64,000 nucleotides of DNA from JACCWM01 sp040393065 (GCA_040393065.1 JBEBUW010000011.1:4292-68291), one strand, 5' to 3'; counted from the stretch's first letter, positions 46,526 to 55,350 are shown. Notes: a model not told the origin generated them from the sequence alone. Numbers and translations are program-made.

Positions 46526-47164
46526 ATGATGGAGCGTTTTGTGGGTGTATTGGGTCGTCGGGGATTGATGTTGTTGGTGTTGGCATTGGTTGCGATGCTG
46601 GCAGGTGCGTGCGGTTCTTCAGATAATGACAAGGGCGGAGGAAATAATAGTGGCGAGAACAGCCGGGATACGGGAGGCAGCGGTACGGATGATGCGGGTG
46701 GTACGGATGATGAGGAAGATGGCAGCGGAGAGGGGTTGAGGGGGACGTTTGATTTTGGTGTGTCGGGCGCTCTTGAGGGGACGTTGCGGGCAGGGAAAAC
46801 AGGGGGCGGATATTTCCAGCTTGATAAGGAGAGTAATTATTGTGCGCTGGCGTTTTCTGCGCAGGATGTTGAGGGAGAGCAGTCGAATATGATGGTGTAT
46901 GTCACGGGCTCGGAGTGTCCGGGCGTGGGGACGTATCCGGTGACGGAGAATTCGGAAGCGGCGGCCGATGGAGATACCTGGGTTATGTTGTCGACGGATC
47001 GTTCGGGGACGGCCGCGGTGTATTTTTCGGAGTCGGGGACTCTGGAGATCGTGGAGCGTACGGACAAAAAGATTGTGGGGACATTGACGGGAACGCTTTT
47101 GGGCGTGATCGATCCGGCGCCGGTAGAGATTTTGGGGAATTTTGAAGTGTTTTCGGCCGAGTAG
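46526..47164 (+). CDS. Lipoprotein with acidic Gly/Asp linker, function unknown
   Basis: About 212 residues. A signal peptide ends in MLAGACGSS (lipobox LAGAC). A long Gly/Asn/Asp/Thr-rich linker (about 38-75) leads to a C-terminal beta-rich domain with two cysteines (YCALAF and SECPGVG) that could form a disulfide. Such linker-bearing small lipoproteins are common on the surface of delta-proteobacteria. The ATG at 46526 has GAGGAGAG five bases upstream. A bidirectional terminator follows. Confidence 0.7.
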   Translation: MMERFVGVLGRRGLMLLVLALVAMLAGACGSSDNDKGGGNNSGENSRDTGGSGTDDAGGTDDEEDGSGEGLRGTFDFGVSGALEGTLRAGKTGGGYFQLDKESNYCALAFSAQDVEGEQSNMMVYVTGSECPGVGTYPVTENSEAAADGDTWVMLSTDRSGTAAVYFSESGTLEIVERTDKKIVGTLTGTLLGVIDPAPVEILGNFEVFSAE

Positions 47165-47201
47165 GATGGAGGGGATTTGAGCGGGGATCGGGGGGCTTGT
47201 G

Positions 47202-47239
47202 AAAAAAACTCCGGAGAGGTTTTCTCCGGAGATTTTTTG
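47202..47239. terminator. Bidirectional intrinsic terminator
   Basis: A run of seven A, then CTCCGGAGA (47209-47217), a 5-base loop, TCTCCGGAG (47223-47231), then A and six T. The perfect 9-bp stem with A-tract before and T-tract after serves both the lipoprotein gene and the convergent tatD. Confidence 0.85.
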
Positions 47240-47278
47240 TTTCTTGGGTCTTTTGTTTCTTGGGTCTGGGGATAGAAA

Positions 47279-48055
47279 TCAGGGCCAGTTGAAGAGGCGG
47301 GCGGCGTTGTCCCAGACGATTTTGGCGAGTTCTTGGAGGGGGATGTTGCGGGCCTGGGCGATTTTTTCGGCGGTGTGGCGGACGTAGGCGGGCTGGTTGG
47401 TTTTGCCTCGGAAGGGAATGGGCGCGAGGTAGGGGGAATCGGTTTCGAAGAGGATGCGGTCTTCGGGGATGCGGGCGGCGATGTCGAGGAGGTCGGCGCC
47501 GTTTTTGAAGGTGACGATGCCGGAGAAGGAGATGTGGAAGCCTTGTTCGATGGCTTGTTCGGCGAACTCCGGGGAGCCGGTGAAGCAGTGGATGATGCCG
47601 GAGGTGCAGTTTTCTTCGCGGATGAGGCGCATGGTGTCTTCGTCGGCGTCGCGGCTGTGGACGACGATAGGCTTCTGGTGCTTGTTGGCCATCTGGAGGA
47701 ACTGGCGAAAGACGTGGTGCTGGGTTTCTCTGGGGGCGTAGTCGTAGTGGTAATCGAGGCCGGCTTCGCCGATGGCAACGACTTCGGGCAGGTGGGCGAA
47801 CTCCTGGTCGATGGTGGCGATGATTTCGGGGGTGGCCATGGAGGCATCGTGGGGATGGATGCCGGCGGTGCAGCGGATCCTATCGGGATGCTGGCGGGCG
47901 ATGTTGAGGGCGCGGTAGTTGGAGTCGAGGCCGCGGCTTGCGCCGATGGCGATGATGCGGGTGATGTCGGCATCGCGGGCGGTTTGGAGGACTTCGGGGA
48001 GGTTTTCGTGAAGGGCGGGAAAGTCGAGGTGTGCGTGTGTGTCGATGAGTTTCAT
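47279..48055 (-). CDS. tatD: TatD-family metal-dependent hydrolase/DNase
   Basis: A 258-residue TIM-barrel amidohydrolase-fold enzyme. Metal ligands are visible: DTHAHLDF at the start, AIGEAGLDYHYD (Glu), VVHSRDADEDT, IIHCFTGSPEFAEQA and LFETDSPYLAPIPFRGKTN. The family includes TatD and YcfH 3'-5' DNases and D-aminoacyl-tRNA deacylase-like proteins. It comes last in a metG-HEAT-tatD unit; tatD/ycfH next to metG is a common bacterial neighbourhood. Confidence 0.93.
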   Translation of the reverse strand: MKLIDTHAHLDFPALHENLPEVLQTARDADITRIIAIGASRGLDSNYRALNIARQHPDRIRCTAGIHPHDASMATPEIIATIDQEFAHLPEVVAIGEAGLDYHYDYAPRETQHHVFRQFLQMANKHQKPIVVHSRDADEDTMRLIREENCTSGIIHCFTGSPEFAEQAIEQGFHISFSGIVTFKNGADLLDIAARIPEDRILFETDSPYLAPIPFRGKTNQPAYVRHTAEKIAQARNIPLQELAKIVWDNAARLFNWP

Positions 48056-48061
48056 TGTTAA

Positions 48062-49147
48062 TCAGGGAGTTTGGGTGAGGTGTCGGGCAAGTTCTTGGAT
48101 TTCTGAATCGGGGTGTTGGTTGGCTATTTGATGGATGTGGTCGAGGGTTTCGGGGGTGTTGAAGTCTTTGAGAGCGAGCAGGGCTGTGTCGGCGTGGTAG
48201 TCGGTGGAGTGCGCTAGCTGGATGATGTGTGGGATGTGTTCGGTGAGGCCGAGGCGTGCGACCTGACGGATGGCGTAGCCGCGGGCGTCTTTGCGGCGGC
48301 TTTGGAGGGCGCTGGCGAGGGCCTGGCGGCCGCGTTCGTGGCCGAGTTCGACGAGTGCGGCGGCGACGCCGACGCGCAGGATGGGGTGGGTCATGCGTCG
48401 GTCGAGGGTTTTGATGAGGGCGTCGGTGGCCTGGGTGGCGTTCAGGTAGGCAAGTGCGTGGGCGGCGGCGGCGAGTGTGCGTTCGTCTTTCAGGGCTTTG
48501 ATAAGCTCGGGGATGAGGTCGTCGGGTGTGTGGAGGGACTGGTCCCGGGCGTTGGCTAGGAGTTCGGCGAGGGCTAGCGAGAGGGCGAGTCGGATGGATC
48601 GGGGGATGTTCTGGCGCGCCTGTGTGATGTCGGGGATGAGTTGTTGCCAGTCTCGGGCTGCTGCGATCTGGGCGGCGATGATGGCGATTTCGGGGTCGGT
48701 GTCGTGGAGGCGTTCGGCGACGAGCGTGGTGAGGTCGGCATCCTGGACGGCGGGCGATTCGTTGAGGGCGACGAGTGCGTGATAGCGCAGGTCGGCTTCG
48801 GGGGCGCGGGCGAGTTGGAGCAGAAGTGTGGCGATTTGAGGATCTGGCGAGGATTTGAGGGCCAGACAGGCGGCGGCGCGGGCGCGGGTCGGGGATTGTG
48901 GATCGGTGGCGAACTCCGCGATGATTTTTGCCAGAGGTGCGGACAGATCCAGGCTCAGAGCGTCGGCAGCCAGGTGACGGATGGGTAGGTAGGGATCGTC
49001 GAGGGCGGTGAGAAGTTGCGCTTCGAGATCGGTGTGGAAGTCTGGCTCGGCCGCTCGATCGGGCAAGCGCGCGCGCTGGTTGAGCATGAGGTGTAGCTCA
49101 GCCAGGCGCGCTTCGGAGTTGAGGATGGAGGTGAGTTGGATGGTCAC
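48062..49147 (-). CDS. HEAT-repeat protein
   Basis: 361 residues composed almost wholly of alpha-helical HEAT/PBS-lyase-type repeats (for example DPYLPIRHLAADALSLD, PTRARAAACLALKSSPD, HPILRVGVAAALVELGHERG). No catalytic motif, signal peptide or membrane segment. Such proteins act as scaffolds or bind partners; no specific partner is evident. Its GTG start overlaps the metG stop (GTGA), so its translation is probably coupled to metG, and tatD begins 6 bases after its stop. Confidence 0.8.
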   Translation of the reverse strand: MTIQLTSILNSEARLAELHLMLNQRARLPDRAAEPDFHTDLEAQLLTALDDPYLPIRHLAADALSLDLSAPLAKIIAEFATDPQSPTRARAAACLALKSSPDPQIATLLLQLARAPEADLRYHALVALNESPAVQDADLTTLVAERLHDTDPEIAIIAAQIAAARDWQQLIPDITQARQNIPRSIRLALSLALAELLANARDQSLHTPDDLIPELIKALKDERTLAAAAHALAYLNATQATDALIKTLDRRMTHPILRVGVAAALVELGHERGRQALASALQSRRKDARGYAIRQVARLGLTEHIPHIIQLAHSTDYHADTALLALKDFNTPETLDHIHQIANQHPDSEIQELARHLTQTP

Positions 49148-51096
49148 TTGATGCGTGTTCCGGGTTTGACGTTTTCGGAATATCTGGCGAGTTCGAGTTT
49201 GCCGTCGATGGTTTCGGCGGCAAGGATCATGGCTTCGCTTAAGATTCCGAAGAGTTTGGCGGGTTTCAAATTGGTGGCGAGCGCGATGCGCTGTCCTTCG
49301 AGGTCTTCGGGGGCAAAGCTTTTGGCGATGCCGGCGACGATGGTGCGGGGTTTTTCTTCGCCGATGTCGGCGGCCAACTTGAGGAGGCGGTCGGCGCCTT
49401 CGATGCGTTCAGCTTTGGTGATGAGGCCGACGCGCAGCTCGATTTTGGTGAAGGCGTCGAAATCGACGAGGCCGGCGCCGTCTTTGTCGTCTTGTTTTTT
49501 AGCAGCAGTGTCGGCTTTCTTTTGGGAGGTGTCTTTTTTGGAGGCGGCCTTTTTGGGGGCTTCTTCTTTTTTGGCCTCGAACTTGGTGAAGAGGACTTCG
49601 GGTTGCACGACAACGGTGCCTTCGGCGAGCAGTCCAAAGGTTTGGAGGGTGCTGAGCTGGTGGTCTTCGGGGTTGTTGAGACCGAATCCGGCCATGATTT
49701 TTTTGGCGGTGTGGGGCATGAAGGCGGCGCTCAACACGGCGACGAAACGGATGCCTTCGAGGACGTGGTAGAGGACGTCGGCCAGGCGCTCGAGGTTATT
49801 TTCTTTGTGGAGTCGCCAGGGCTGGGTGTTCTGGATGTAGAGGTTGAGTTCGCCGGAGAAAGCGAGCAGACGTTCGACGGCGCGGTGTGTTTCGCAGTGC
49901 AGGACGTGGTTGTCGATGTCGGCCACGGCTTTGTGGGCGGCGGCGCGCAGGTTGATGTCGAGTTCTTCGGTGGTTTCGTTGAACTTGCCGAGTTTGCTGT
50001 CCAGGAAGCGGCCGGTCATCGCGAAGCTGCGGTTGACCAGGTTTCCGAGGTTGTCGGCCAGTTCCGAGTTGTTGCGTTCCATGATGCGTTCTTTGCTGAA
50101 GTTTCCGTCGTTGCCCAGCGGCATTTCGCGCAGCAGGTAGTAACGCAGAACGTCGAGCTCGTATTCGTCGGCGAGCTCAAAGGCGTCGATGAAGTTGCCG
50201 CGCGATTTGCTCATTTTTTCGCCTTCGTTGGTCCACCAGCCGTGGGCGAAAATCTGGCGCGGGAGCTCAAGGCCGGCGCTCATGAGGAAGGCGGGCCAGT
50301 AAATGGCGTGGAAGCGCAGGATGTCTTTGCCAATGAAGTGGATGTCGGCGGGCCAGAATTTGTTGAATTTGGCTTCGTCCTGGAACGCGCCGATGGCGCT
50401 GATGTAGTTGGTGAGCGCGTCGACCCAGACGTACAACACGTGTTTGGGATCTTCGGGCATGGGGATGCCCCACTCAAAGGTGGTGCGGCTGATGCTCAGG
50501 TCGCGCAGGCCGCCTTCGACAAAGGCGATGACTTCGTTTTTGCGCGCAACCGGTGCGATGCATCTGGGGTTTTCTTTGTACCAGTTGAGAAGTTTTTCGC
50601 CGTAGTTGCTCAGGCGGAAGAAGTAGCTTTCTTCGGCGACCCATTCGACGGGCGATTTGCTGGCGATGGCGATGCCGTCCTGGACTTCGGATTCGTCGTA
50701 GTAGGCTTCGTCGGAGGCAGAGTACCAGCCTTCGTATTTGCTCAGGTAGATGTCGCCGGCAGCCAGCATGCGCTCGACCATCGTGGTGACGGCGCGTTTG
50801 TGGTCGTCTTCGGTGGTGCGAATGAACCGGTCGTAGGTGATGTCGAGTTTGTCGAAGAGTTCGCGGAATTTGGCGGAGTTGGTGTCGGCCAAATGTTGGG
50901 GCGTGATGCCTTGTTTTTCGGCTTCGCGTTGGATTTTGAGGCCGTGCTCGTCGGTGCCGGTCAGCAGGAAGACATCGTCGCCGCGCTGGCGGTGGTAGCG
51001 GGCCAGGGCGTCGGAGACGATGGTGGTGTAGGCGTGGCCGATGTGGGGAGCGCCGTTGACGTAGTAAATGGGAGTAGTGATGTAAAAGTTGGACAT
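49144..51096 (-). CDS. metG: Methionyl-tRNA synthetase
   Basis: Charges tRNA-Met in the cytoplasm. The 650-residue class I synthetase has the HIGH signature in NGAPHIGHAYTT and GEKMSKSRGNFID (KMSKS). There is an anticodon-binding helical domain and a C-terminal EMAP/Trbp-like tRNA-binding domain (from about 545, FDAFTKIELRVGLI) joined by a Lys/Ala-rich linker (about 505-535). In the connective region CIAPVARKNEV stands in place of paired zinc cysteines, so it belongs to the zinc-poor type. It is the first gene of metG-HEAT-tatD. Confidence 0.96.
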   Translation of the reverse strand: MSNFYITTPIYYVNGAPHIGHAYTTIVSDALARYHRQRGDDVFLLTGTDEHGLKIQREAEKQGITPQHLADTNSAKFRELFDKLDITYDRFIRTTEDDHKRAVTTMVERMLAAGDIYLSKYEGWYSASDEAYYDESEVQDGIAIASKSPVEWVAEESYFFRLSNYGEKLLNWYKENPRCIAPVARKNEVIAFVEGGLRDLSISRTTFEWGIPMPEDPKHVLYVWVDALTNYISAIGAFQDEAKFNKFWPADIHFIGKDILRFHAIYWPAFLMSAGLELPRQIFAHGWWTNEGEKMSKSRGNFIDAFELADEYELDVLRYYLLREMPLGNDGNFSKERIMERNNSELADNLGNLVNRSFAMTGRFLDSKLGKFNETTEELDINLRAAAHKAVADIDNHVLHCETHRAVERLLAFSGELNLYIQNTQPWRLHKENNLERLADVLYHVLEGIRFVAVLSAAFMPHTAKKIMAGFGLNNPEDHQLSTLQTFGLLAEGTVVVQPEVLFTKFEAKKEEAPKKAASKKDTSQKKADTAAKKQDDKDGAGLVDFDAFTKIELRVGLITKAERIEGADRLLKLAADIGEEKPRTIVAGIAKSFAPEDLEGQRIALATNLKPAKLFGILSEAMILAAETIDGKLELARYSENVKPGTRIK

Positions 51097-51197
51097 GGTG
51101 GGCTCGGGCTATTTATGTGTATTGAATTTATTTGTTCACAAGTGTTCGCGCGGTGAGGAGTTAGTCGAAGTGGGGGTGGTTTGACAAGTGCTGCGGT

Positions 51198-51305
51198 TGC
51201 GGCGGTCCTAAATCGACGATCGCTTTGCCGTCCTCCTCGGGATGGCCAAAAGCGGCCTATCCCTCCGGGGACGGCTTCGCGCTCCTCGATTTATGACTCG
51301 CCGCA
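51198..51305. mobile_element. MITE-like element, full copy 2
   Basis: TGCGGCGGTCCTAAATCGAC at the left is an inverted match to CGATTTATGACTCGCCGCA at the right. The interior includes GGGATGGCC and GGCCTATCCC that pair. It lies about 100 bases upstream of metG in the 803-base spacer 51097-51899, which holds this element, a dispersed repeat and minisatellite D but no gene. Confidence 0.72.
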
Positions 51306-51317
51306 GACGTTGGGTCG

Positions 51318-51408
51318 CGGAGTCGCGAATGGGCGCGAAGGAAAAGGCAAGAAAGGAAAAAGGCGCACGCGAAGGCGCGAAGGCGCGAATTTCGCGAAGG
51401 ATAGGAAG
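51318..51408. repeat. Dispersed 'aaggcgcgaaggcgcgaa' repeat
   Basis: It starts 13 bases after the right end of MITE-like copy 2. It reads 'aaaaaggcgcacgcgaaggc', 'gcgaaggcgcgaatttcgcg', almost the same as 36778-36826. Confidence 0.75.
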
Positions 51409-51513
51409 GGGAGAAGGTGGTGGTGCGGTGTTGGGTGGTGAGCCGGGGGCCGGTTGGGGGATTGTCCCCAGGCGGGTGGGTCTGGATGGGGTGCGGATAT
51501 GGATGCGTGGGTG

Positions 51514-51899
51514 CGCGCGGCATCGAGATGCCAGATCAAAGGGTTGTCGAGGGTGTGAAATGGCATCGGGATGCCAGATCAAAGGGTTGGTGGGTGTGTG
51601 AAATGGCGTCGGATGCCAGATCAAAGGGTTGTCGAGGGTGTGAAATGGCATCGGGATGCCAGATCAAAGGGTTGCCGAGGGTGTGAAATGGCATCGGGAT
51701 GCCAGATCAAAGGGTTGCTGAGGGTGTGAAATGGCATCGAGATGCCAGATCAAAGGGTTGCCGAGGGTGTGAAATGGCATCGAGATGCCAGATCAAGGGG
51801 TTGTCGAGGGTGTGAAATGGCATCGAGATGCCAGATCAAAGGGTTGGTGAGGGATTGCAGTGGCATCGGGATGCCATTTCAGAGGGTTTGGCGAGGGAG
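51514..51899. repeat. Minisatellite D, 43-bp period with an internal palindrome
   Basis: Nine units. The CCAGATC core (CCATTTC in the last) falls at 51531, 51574, 51616, 51659, 51702, 51745, 51788, 51831 and 51874: steps of 43, 42, then 43 throughout. Most units contain the palindrome TGGCATCGGGATGCCA or TGGCATCGAGATGCCA (7-bp arms, 2-base centre), then 'gatcaaagggttg'. The 43-base step breaks any reading frame, so it is not protein-coding. It ends at the nth stop codon. Confidence 0.92.
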
Positions 51900-52574
51900 T
51901 TAGCTGAATTCGAGGAGTTTTGGGTCTTCGGTGGTGACCCAGGAGCAGATGGGGCAGGTTTCGGGTTTGTGGCCGCGGGCGGGGCAGTATTCGCGGCCGA
52001 AGTAGATGATCTGGAGGTGGCGGCGGTTCCAGGTTTCGATGGGGAAGAGGGCTTTGAGGTCGCGTTCGGTTTTGGTGACGTTTTTGCCGTCGGAGAGGCC
52101 CCAGCGCCTGGCGAGTCGGTGGATGTGGGTGTCGACGGGGAAGGCGGGGGTGTCGAACCACTGGGTGAGGACGACGCTGGCGGTTTTGTGGCCGACGCCG
52201 GGTAGTTTGACGAGTTCTTCGAGGGTGTGGGGGACTTCGCCGTTGTGTTGTTCGATGAGGATTTCGGAGAGGCGGTGGATGTTTTTGGCTTTGGTGGGGG
52301 CCAGGCCGCAGGTTTTGATGGCGTCGAGGATCTGGTCGACGGAGAGTTGGGCCATGTCAAAGGGGTTGTCGGCGAGCTGGAAGAGATCGGGGGTGACCAT
52401 GTTGACGCGCAGATCGGTGGTCTGGGCGGAGAGGAGCACGGCGATGAGCAGGGTGAAGGCGTCTTTGTGGTCGAGCGGGATGGGGGGCTTGGGGTAGAGC
52501 TCGTCGAGGATGGTGCCGATGCGGTCGGCGCGGGTTTGTATTCTCTTGGGGGGACGGGAAGTTTTCTTGGTCAT
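51900..52574 (-). CDS. nth: Endonuclease III (DNA glycosylase/AP lyase)
   Basis: Base excision repair of oxidised pyrimidines. About 224 residues with the helix-hairpin-helix LVKLPGVGHKTASVVL (catalytic lysine in GHKTA) and the catalytic aspartate in FPVDTHIHRLARRWGL. The C-terminal cluster region reads EYCPARGHKPETCPICSW: three cysteines with C-x9-C-x2-C spacing and no fourth, rather than the usual C-x6-C-x2-C-x5-C, so the 4Fe-4S cluster may be absent or altered. The ATG at 52574 is chosen over an upstream TTG; no clear ribosome site. Confidence 0.9.
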   Translation of the reverse strand: MTKKTSRPPKRIQTRADRIGTILDELYPKPPIPLDHKDAFTLLIAVLLSAQTTDLRVNMVTPDLFQLADNPFDMAQLSVDQILDAIKTCGLAPTKAKNIHRLSEILIEQHNGEVPHTLEELVKLPGVGHKTASVVLTQWFDTPAFPVDTHIHRLARRWGLSDGKNVTKTERDLKALFPIETWNRRHLQIIYFGREYCPARGHKPETCPICSWVTTEDPKLLEFS

Positions 52575-52757
52575 GGGAATCAATTGCCTGGTCAGGAGTT
52601 TTTCGAAACGAGCCAAAATCGGGGGATAGATAGCATGAATGGGGCGAAGTATTAAGTGGGGGCGGTTGATGTTTTTGGGGGATTGTAGTTATGTCTGCGC
52701 GTCTTTGTGCGGTTTAATTTCTATGGCTGTAGATAATTTCATTGAGGAGGTTTTGTT

Positions 52758-54146
52758 ATGACGACACGTATTGAAACAGACAGCATGGGGCCGATCGAGG
52801 TGAAGTCGGATCGGTACTGGGGCGCGCAGACGCAGCGTTCGCTGGAGAATTTTAAGATCGGCGGGCAGCGGATGCCGCGTCCGATGATCAAGGCGCTGGG
52901 GCTTGTGAAGTATGCCGCGGCCGAGGCGAACTGTGCGGTGGGTGTTTTGCCGGTCGAGAAGAAAGAGGCGATTCAGAAAGCGGCGCAGGAAGTGATCGAC
53001 GGGTTGTTGGATGATCATTTTCCGCTGGTTGTCTGGCAGACCGGTAGCGGTACGCAGACGAATATGAATACGAACGAGGTGATCTCGAATCGTGCGATCG
53101 AAATGCTGGGCGGTGAGCTTGGCTCGAAAAAGCCCATCCATCCGAACGATGATGTGAACAAAAGTCAGTCGACGAATGATAGCTTTCCGACGGCTTCGGC
53201 AGTGGCGATTGTGGACCAGATCCATGCGGAATTGTTGCCGGCGCTGGCGCATCTGAAGGCGGCTCTTGCTGAGAAGGAAACCGAGTTTGCGGACATCGTG
53301 AAGTCGGGCCGCACGCACTTGATGGACGCGACGCCGCTTACGCTCGGGCAGGAGTTTTCGGGGTATGTGGCGCAGCTCGGCTATTGTGAGCGTGCGATCA
53401 AAAGCTCGTTGGAGCTGATGTATGAGCTTGCGATTGGTGGAACGGCCGTGGGTACGGGCATCAACTCAAAGCCCGGCTATGCCGAGAAGGTTTGCGAGAC
53501 GCTTGCGAAAGTGACGGGTTATCCGTTTGTTTCGGCGCCGAATAAATTTGCGCTTCTGGCCGGAAAAGAGGCGATTGTGGAAGCGCACGGCGCGCTGAAA
53601 ACGCTTGCGACCGCGCTTAACAAAATCGGAAACGACATCCGCTGGATGGCCAGTGGGCCGCGTTGTGGTTTTGGTGAATTGACGCTGCCGAGCAATGAGC
53701 CGGGGTCGTCGATCATGCCGGGTAAGGTCAATCCGACGCAGATCGAGGCGCTGACGATGGTGTGCGCGCACGTGATGGGCAATGACGCGGCGGTTGGTTT
53801 TGCGGCGTCGCAGGGCAGCTTCGAGCTGAACGTGTACAAGCCGATGCTGATGCACAATGTGCTGGAGTCGATCCGGTTGCTGACCGATTCGATGAACTCG
53901 TTTACCGACCATTGCGTGGTGGGAATTGAGGCGAATCGTGATCAGATTCAGTCGTTCCTGGAGCGGAATCTGATGCTGGTGACGGCGCTCAATCCGGTGA
54001 TCGGCTATGATAAGGCTGCGGCCGTGGCGAAGAAGGCGCACGAGGAAGGGACGACGCTGCGTGAGGCGATCGTGGCGCTGGGATTCATGACGGGTGAGGA
54101 GTTTGATGCGGCCATCGTGCCTCTCCAAATGACGTATCCCCGGTAG
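52758..54146 (+). CDS. fumC: Class II fumarate hydratase
   Basis: Interconverts fumarate and malate in the TCA cycle. The 462-residue protein matches FumC throughout: WGAQTQRSLENF, SGTQTNMNTNEV, NDDVNKSQSTNDSFPTA, the region SGRTHLMDATPLTLGQE, and the mobile loop GSSIMPGKVNPTQ that carries the catalytic serine. A strong GAGGAGG site lies about nine bases before the ATG. It is a single-gene unit; the spacer to aat (54147-54419) holds hairpin-mosaic repeats. Confidence 0.97.
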   Translation: MTTRIETDSMGPIEVKSDRYWGAQTQRSLENFKIGGQRMPRPMIKALGLVKYAAAEANCAVGVLPVEKKEAIQKAAQEVIDGLLDDHFPLVVWQTGSGTQTNMNTNEVISNRAIEMLGGELGSKKPIHPNDDVNKSQSTNDSFPTASAVAIVDQIHAELLPALAHLKAALAEKETEFADIVKSGRTHLMDATPLTLGQEFSGYVAQLGYCERAIKSSLELMYELAIGGTAVGTGINSKPGYAEKVCETLAKVTGYPFVSAPNKFALLAGKEAIVEAHGALKTLATALNKIGNDIRWMASGPRCGFGELTLPSNEPGSSIMPGKVNPTQIEALTMVCAHVMGNDAAVGFAASQGSFELNVYKPMLMHNVLESIRLLTDSMNSFTDHCVVGIEANRDQIQSFLERNLMLVTALNPVIGYDKAAAVAKKAHEEGTTLREAIVALGFMTGEEFDAAIVPLQMTYPR

Positions 54147-54199
54147 GTTGGATGGTGTTAGGTGGTGTGCGTTGTGGTGGGTAGAGGTGTTGCGGGGTT

Positions 54200-54280
54200 G
54201 GACACGTGTCCCAGGGGCAGAGCCCCTGGGCTAGCACGACGCCGACGCGCTCCGCGGAGGCCAGAGGCCTCGCTCCGCGG
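54200..54280 (+). repeat. Dispersed hairpin-mosaic repeat
   Basis: CCCAGGGGCAGAGCCCCTGG forms a 9-bp stem with an AGA loop, then 'ctagcacgacgccgacgcgc', then GAGGCCAGAGGCCTC. The same order occurs at 58421, 58554, 59041, 59188 and 62561. A short reverse-oriented piece (CCCCGGGCCTCTGGCCCGGG) is at 54342-54370. Confidence 0.78.
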
Positions 54281-54419
54281 GGAGATGGGAGGGTGGTTTG
54301 AACCGTGGTGGGGATAGGAATTGGGTGTTTGAACCGTCCAGACCCCGGGCCTCTGGCCCGGGGATCGTTGAAAGGCACGGGGGAATGGGGCGTGGGGTTT
54401 TGATGGTGAATGAAGGGTT

Positions 54420-55013
54420 ATGAAAAAACCGAGTGTACAGTTATTGCTTTCTGCGTATGCGCAGGGGATTTTTCCGATGGCGCAGCCGGAGGAGGACGGG
54501 GAAATCTACTGGTATGCGCCCGATCCGCGGGCGATTTTGCCGTTGGATGGGTTGAAGGTTTCCCGGCGGCTGGCGCAGACGGTGCGGAGTGGGAAGTTTG
54601 AGATCCGGATCAATAGCGCGTTTGAGCAGGTGTTGCGGGAGTGTGCGGCGCCGCGTTCGATCGATGGGGAGACGTGGATCTCGGAAGGGTTGATGGAGGT
54701 TTTCATCGATCTGCATCGGCTGGGGTTTGCGCATTCGGTGGAGGCCTGGATGGATTCGCGGCTGGTGGGCGGGTTGTACGGGGTGAGTATTGGTGGGTTT
54801 TTTGCGGGGGAATCGATGTTTTTTCGGGAGCGTGATGCGTCGAAGGTGTGCCTGGTGCATCTGGTGGAACGGATGAAAGCGCGCGGATTTGTGTTGCTGG
54901 ATGTGCAGTTTACGACGGCGCATTTGCGGAGCCTGGGGGTGGTGGAGGTGTCGCGGGCGGATTATGAGCGCATGGTTGCGGAGGCGATAATGCTGGAGCG
55001 GGACTTTCGGTAG
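54420..55013 (+). CDS. aat: Leucyl/phenylalanyl-tRNA-protein transferase
   Basis: Adds Leu or Phe to N-terminal Arg/Lys of proteins, marking them for ClpAP (N-degron pathway). 197 residues, slightly short for the family (about 210-235). Motifs are AYAQGIFPMAQ, IYWYAPDPRAILPLDGLKV, GGLYGVSIGGFFAGESMFF and FVLLDVQFTTAHLRSLGVVEVSR. GAAGGG precedes the ATG. A partial MITE-like repeat begins 3 bases after its stop. Confidence 0.95.
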   Translation: MKKPSVQLLLSAYAQGIFPMAQPEEDGEIYWYAPDPRAILPLDGLKVSRRLAQTVRSGKFEIRINSAFEQVLRECAAPRSIDGETWISEGLMEVFIDLHRLGFAHSVEAWMDSRLVGGLYGVSIGGFFAGESMFFRERDASKVCLVHLVERMKARGFVLLDVQFTTAHLRSLGVVEVSRADYERMVAEAIMLERDFR

Positions 55014-55015
55014 GA

Positions 55016-55066
55016 CAGCGGCGGGCCTAAATCGACGATCGCTTTGCCGTACTCCTCGGGATGGCC
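55016..55066 (+). repeat. Left half of MITE-like element
   Basis: 'agcggcgggcctaaatcgac' and 'gatcgctttgccgtactcctcgggatggcc' match the left half of the copy at 51198. It directly follows the aat stop. The rest of the 525-base spacer 55014-55538 holds an inverted repeat pair and no gene. Confidence 0.65.
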
Positions 55067-55075
55067 TTTTGTCAT

Positions 55076-55187
55076 GGTGGTGATCGGAGAATTGGGGAGG
55101 TGCGAAACGATCCCACCCCCGGTTTCACCGGGGGCTAGATATCCGCTGCGCTACGCACGGACTTCGTCCGGCTTCACGGTGCGTGCG
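55076..55187 (+). repeat. Hairpin-mosaic repeat, left member of an inverted pair
   Basis: Header 'ggtggtgatcggagaattgg', hairpin CCCCCGGTTTCACCGGGGG, then 'ctagatatccgctgcgctac' and a tail 'ccggcttcacggtgcgtgcg'. Confidence 0.75.
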
Positions 55188-55240
55188 CTTGTGGATTCGT
55201 GCATGAACGGTGTTTTTATATTGGGAGCAAGCATACTCAA

Positions 55241-55350
55241 CGCACCGCGAAGCCGGGTGAAACCCGTGCGTAGCGCAGCGTCTGTGCTAGCCCCACATGA
55301 AATGTGGGGTGTGACGTTGCGGACCGCCCGGTTTTGCGATCGTCATCGCG
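55241..55350 (-). repeat. Hairpin-mosaic repeat, right member of an inverted pair
   Basis: The same element in reverse: 'cgcaccgcgaagccgg', 'gcgtagcgcagcg', hairpin CCCCACATGAAATGTGGGG (8-bp arms), and the reversed header 'gaccgcccggttttgcgatc'. About 53 bases of unrelated sequence separate it from the copy at 55076. Confidence 0.72.

Noticed and set aside
51514..51899. Possible CRISPR array because of regular 43-bp repeats
   Set aside because: The whole 43-base unit repeats with no variable spacers, and no cas genes are nearby; it is a tandem minisatellite.
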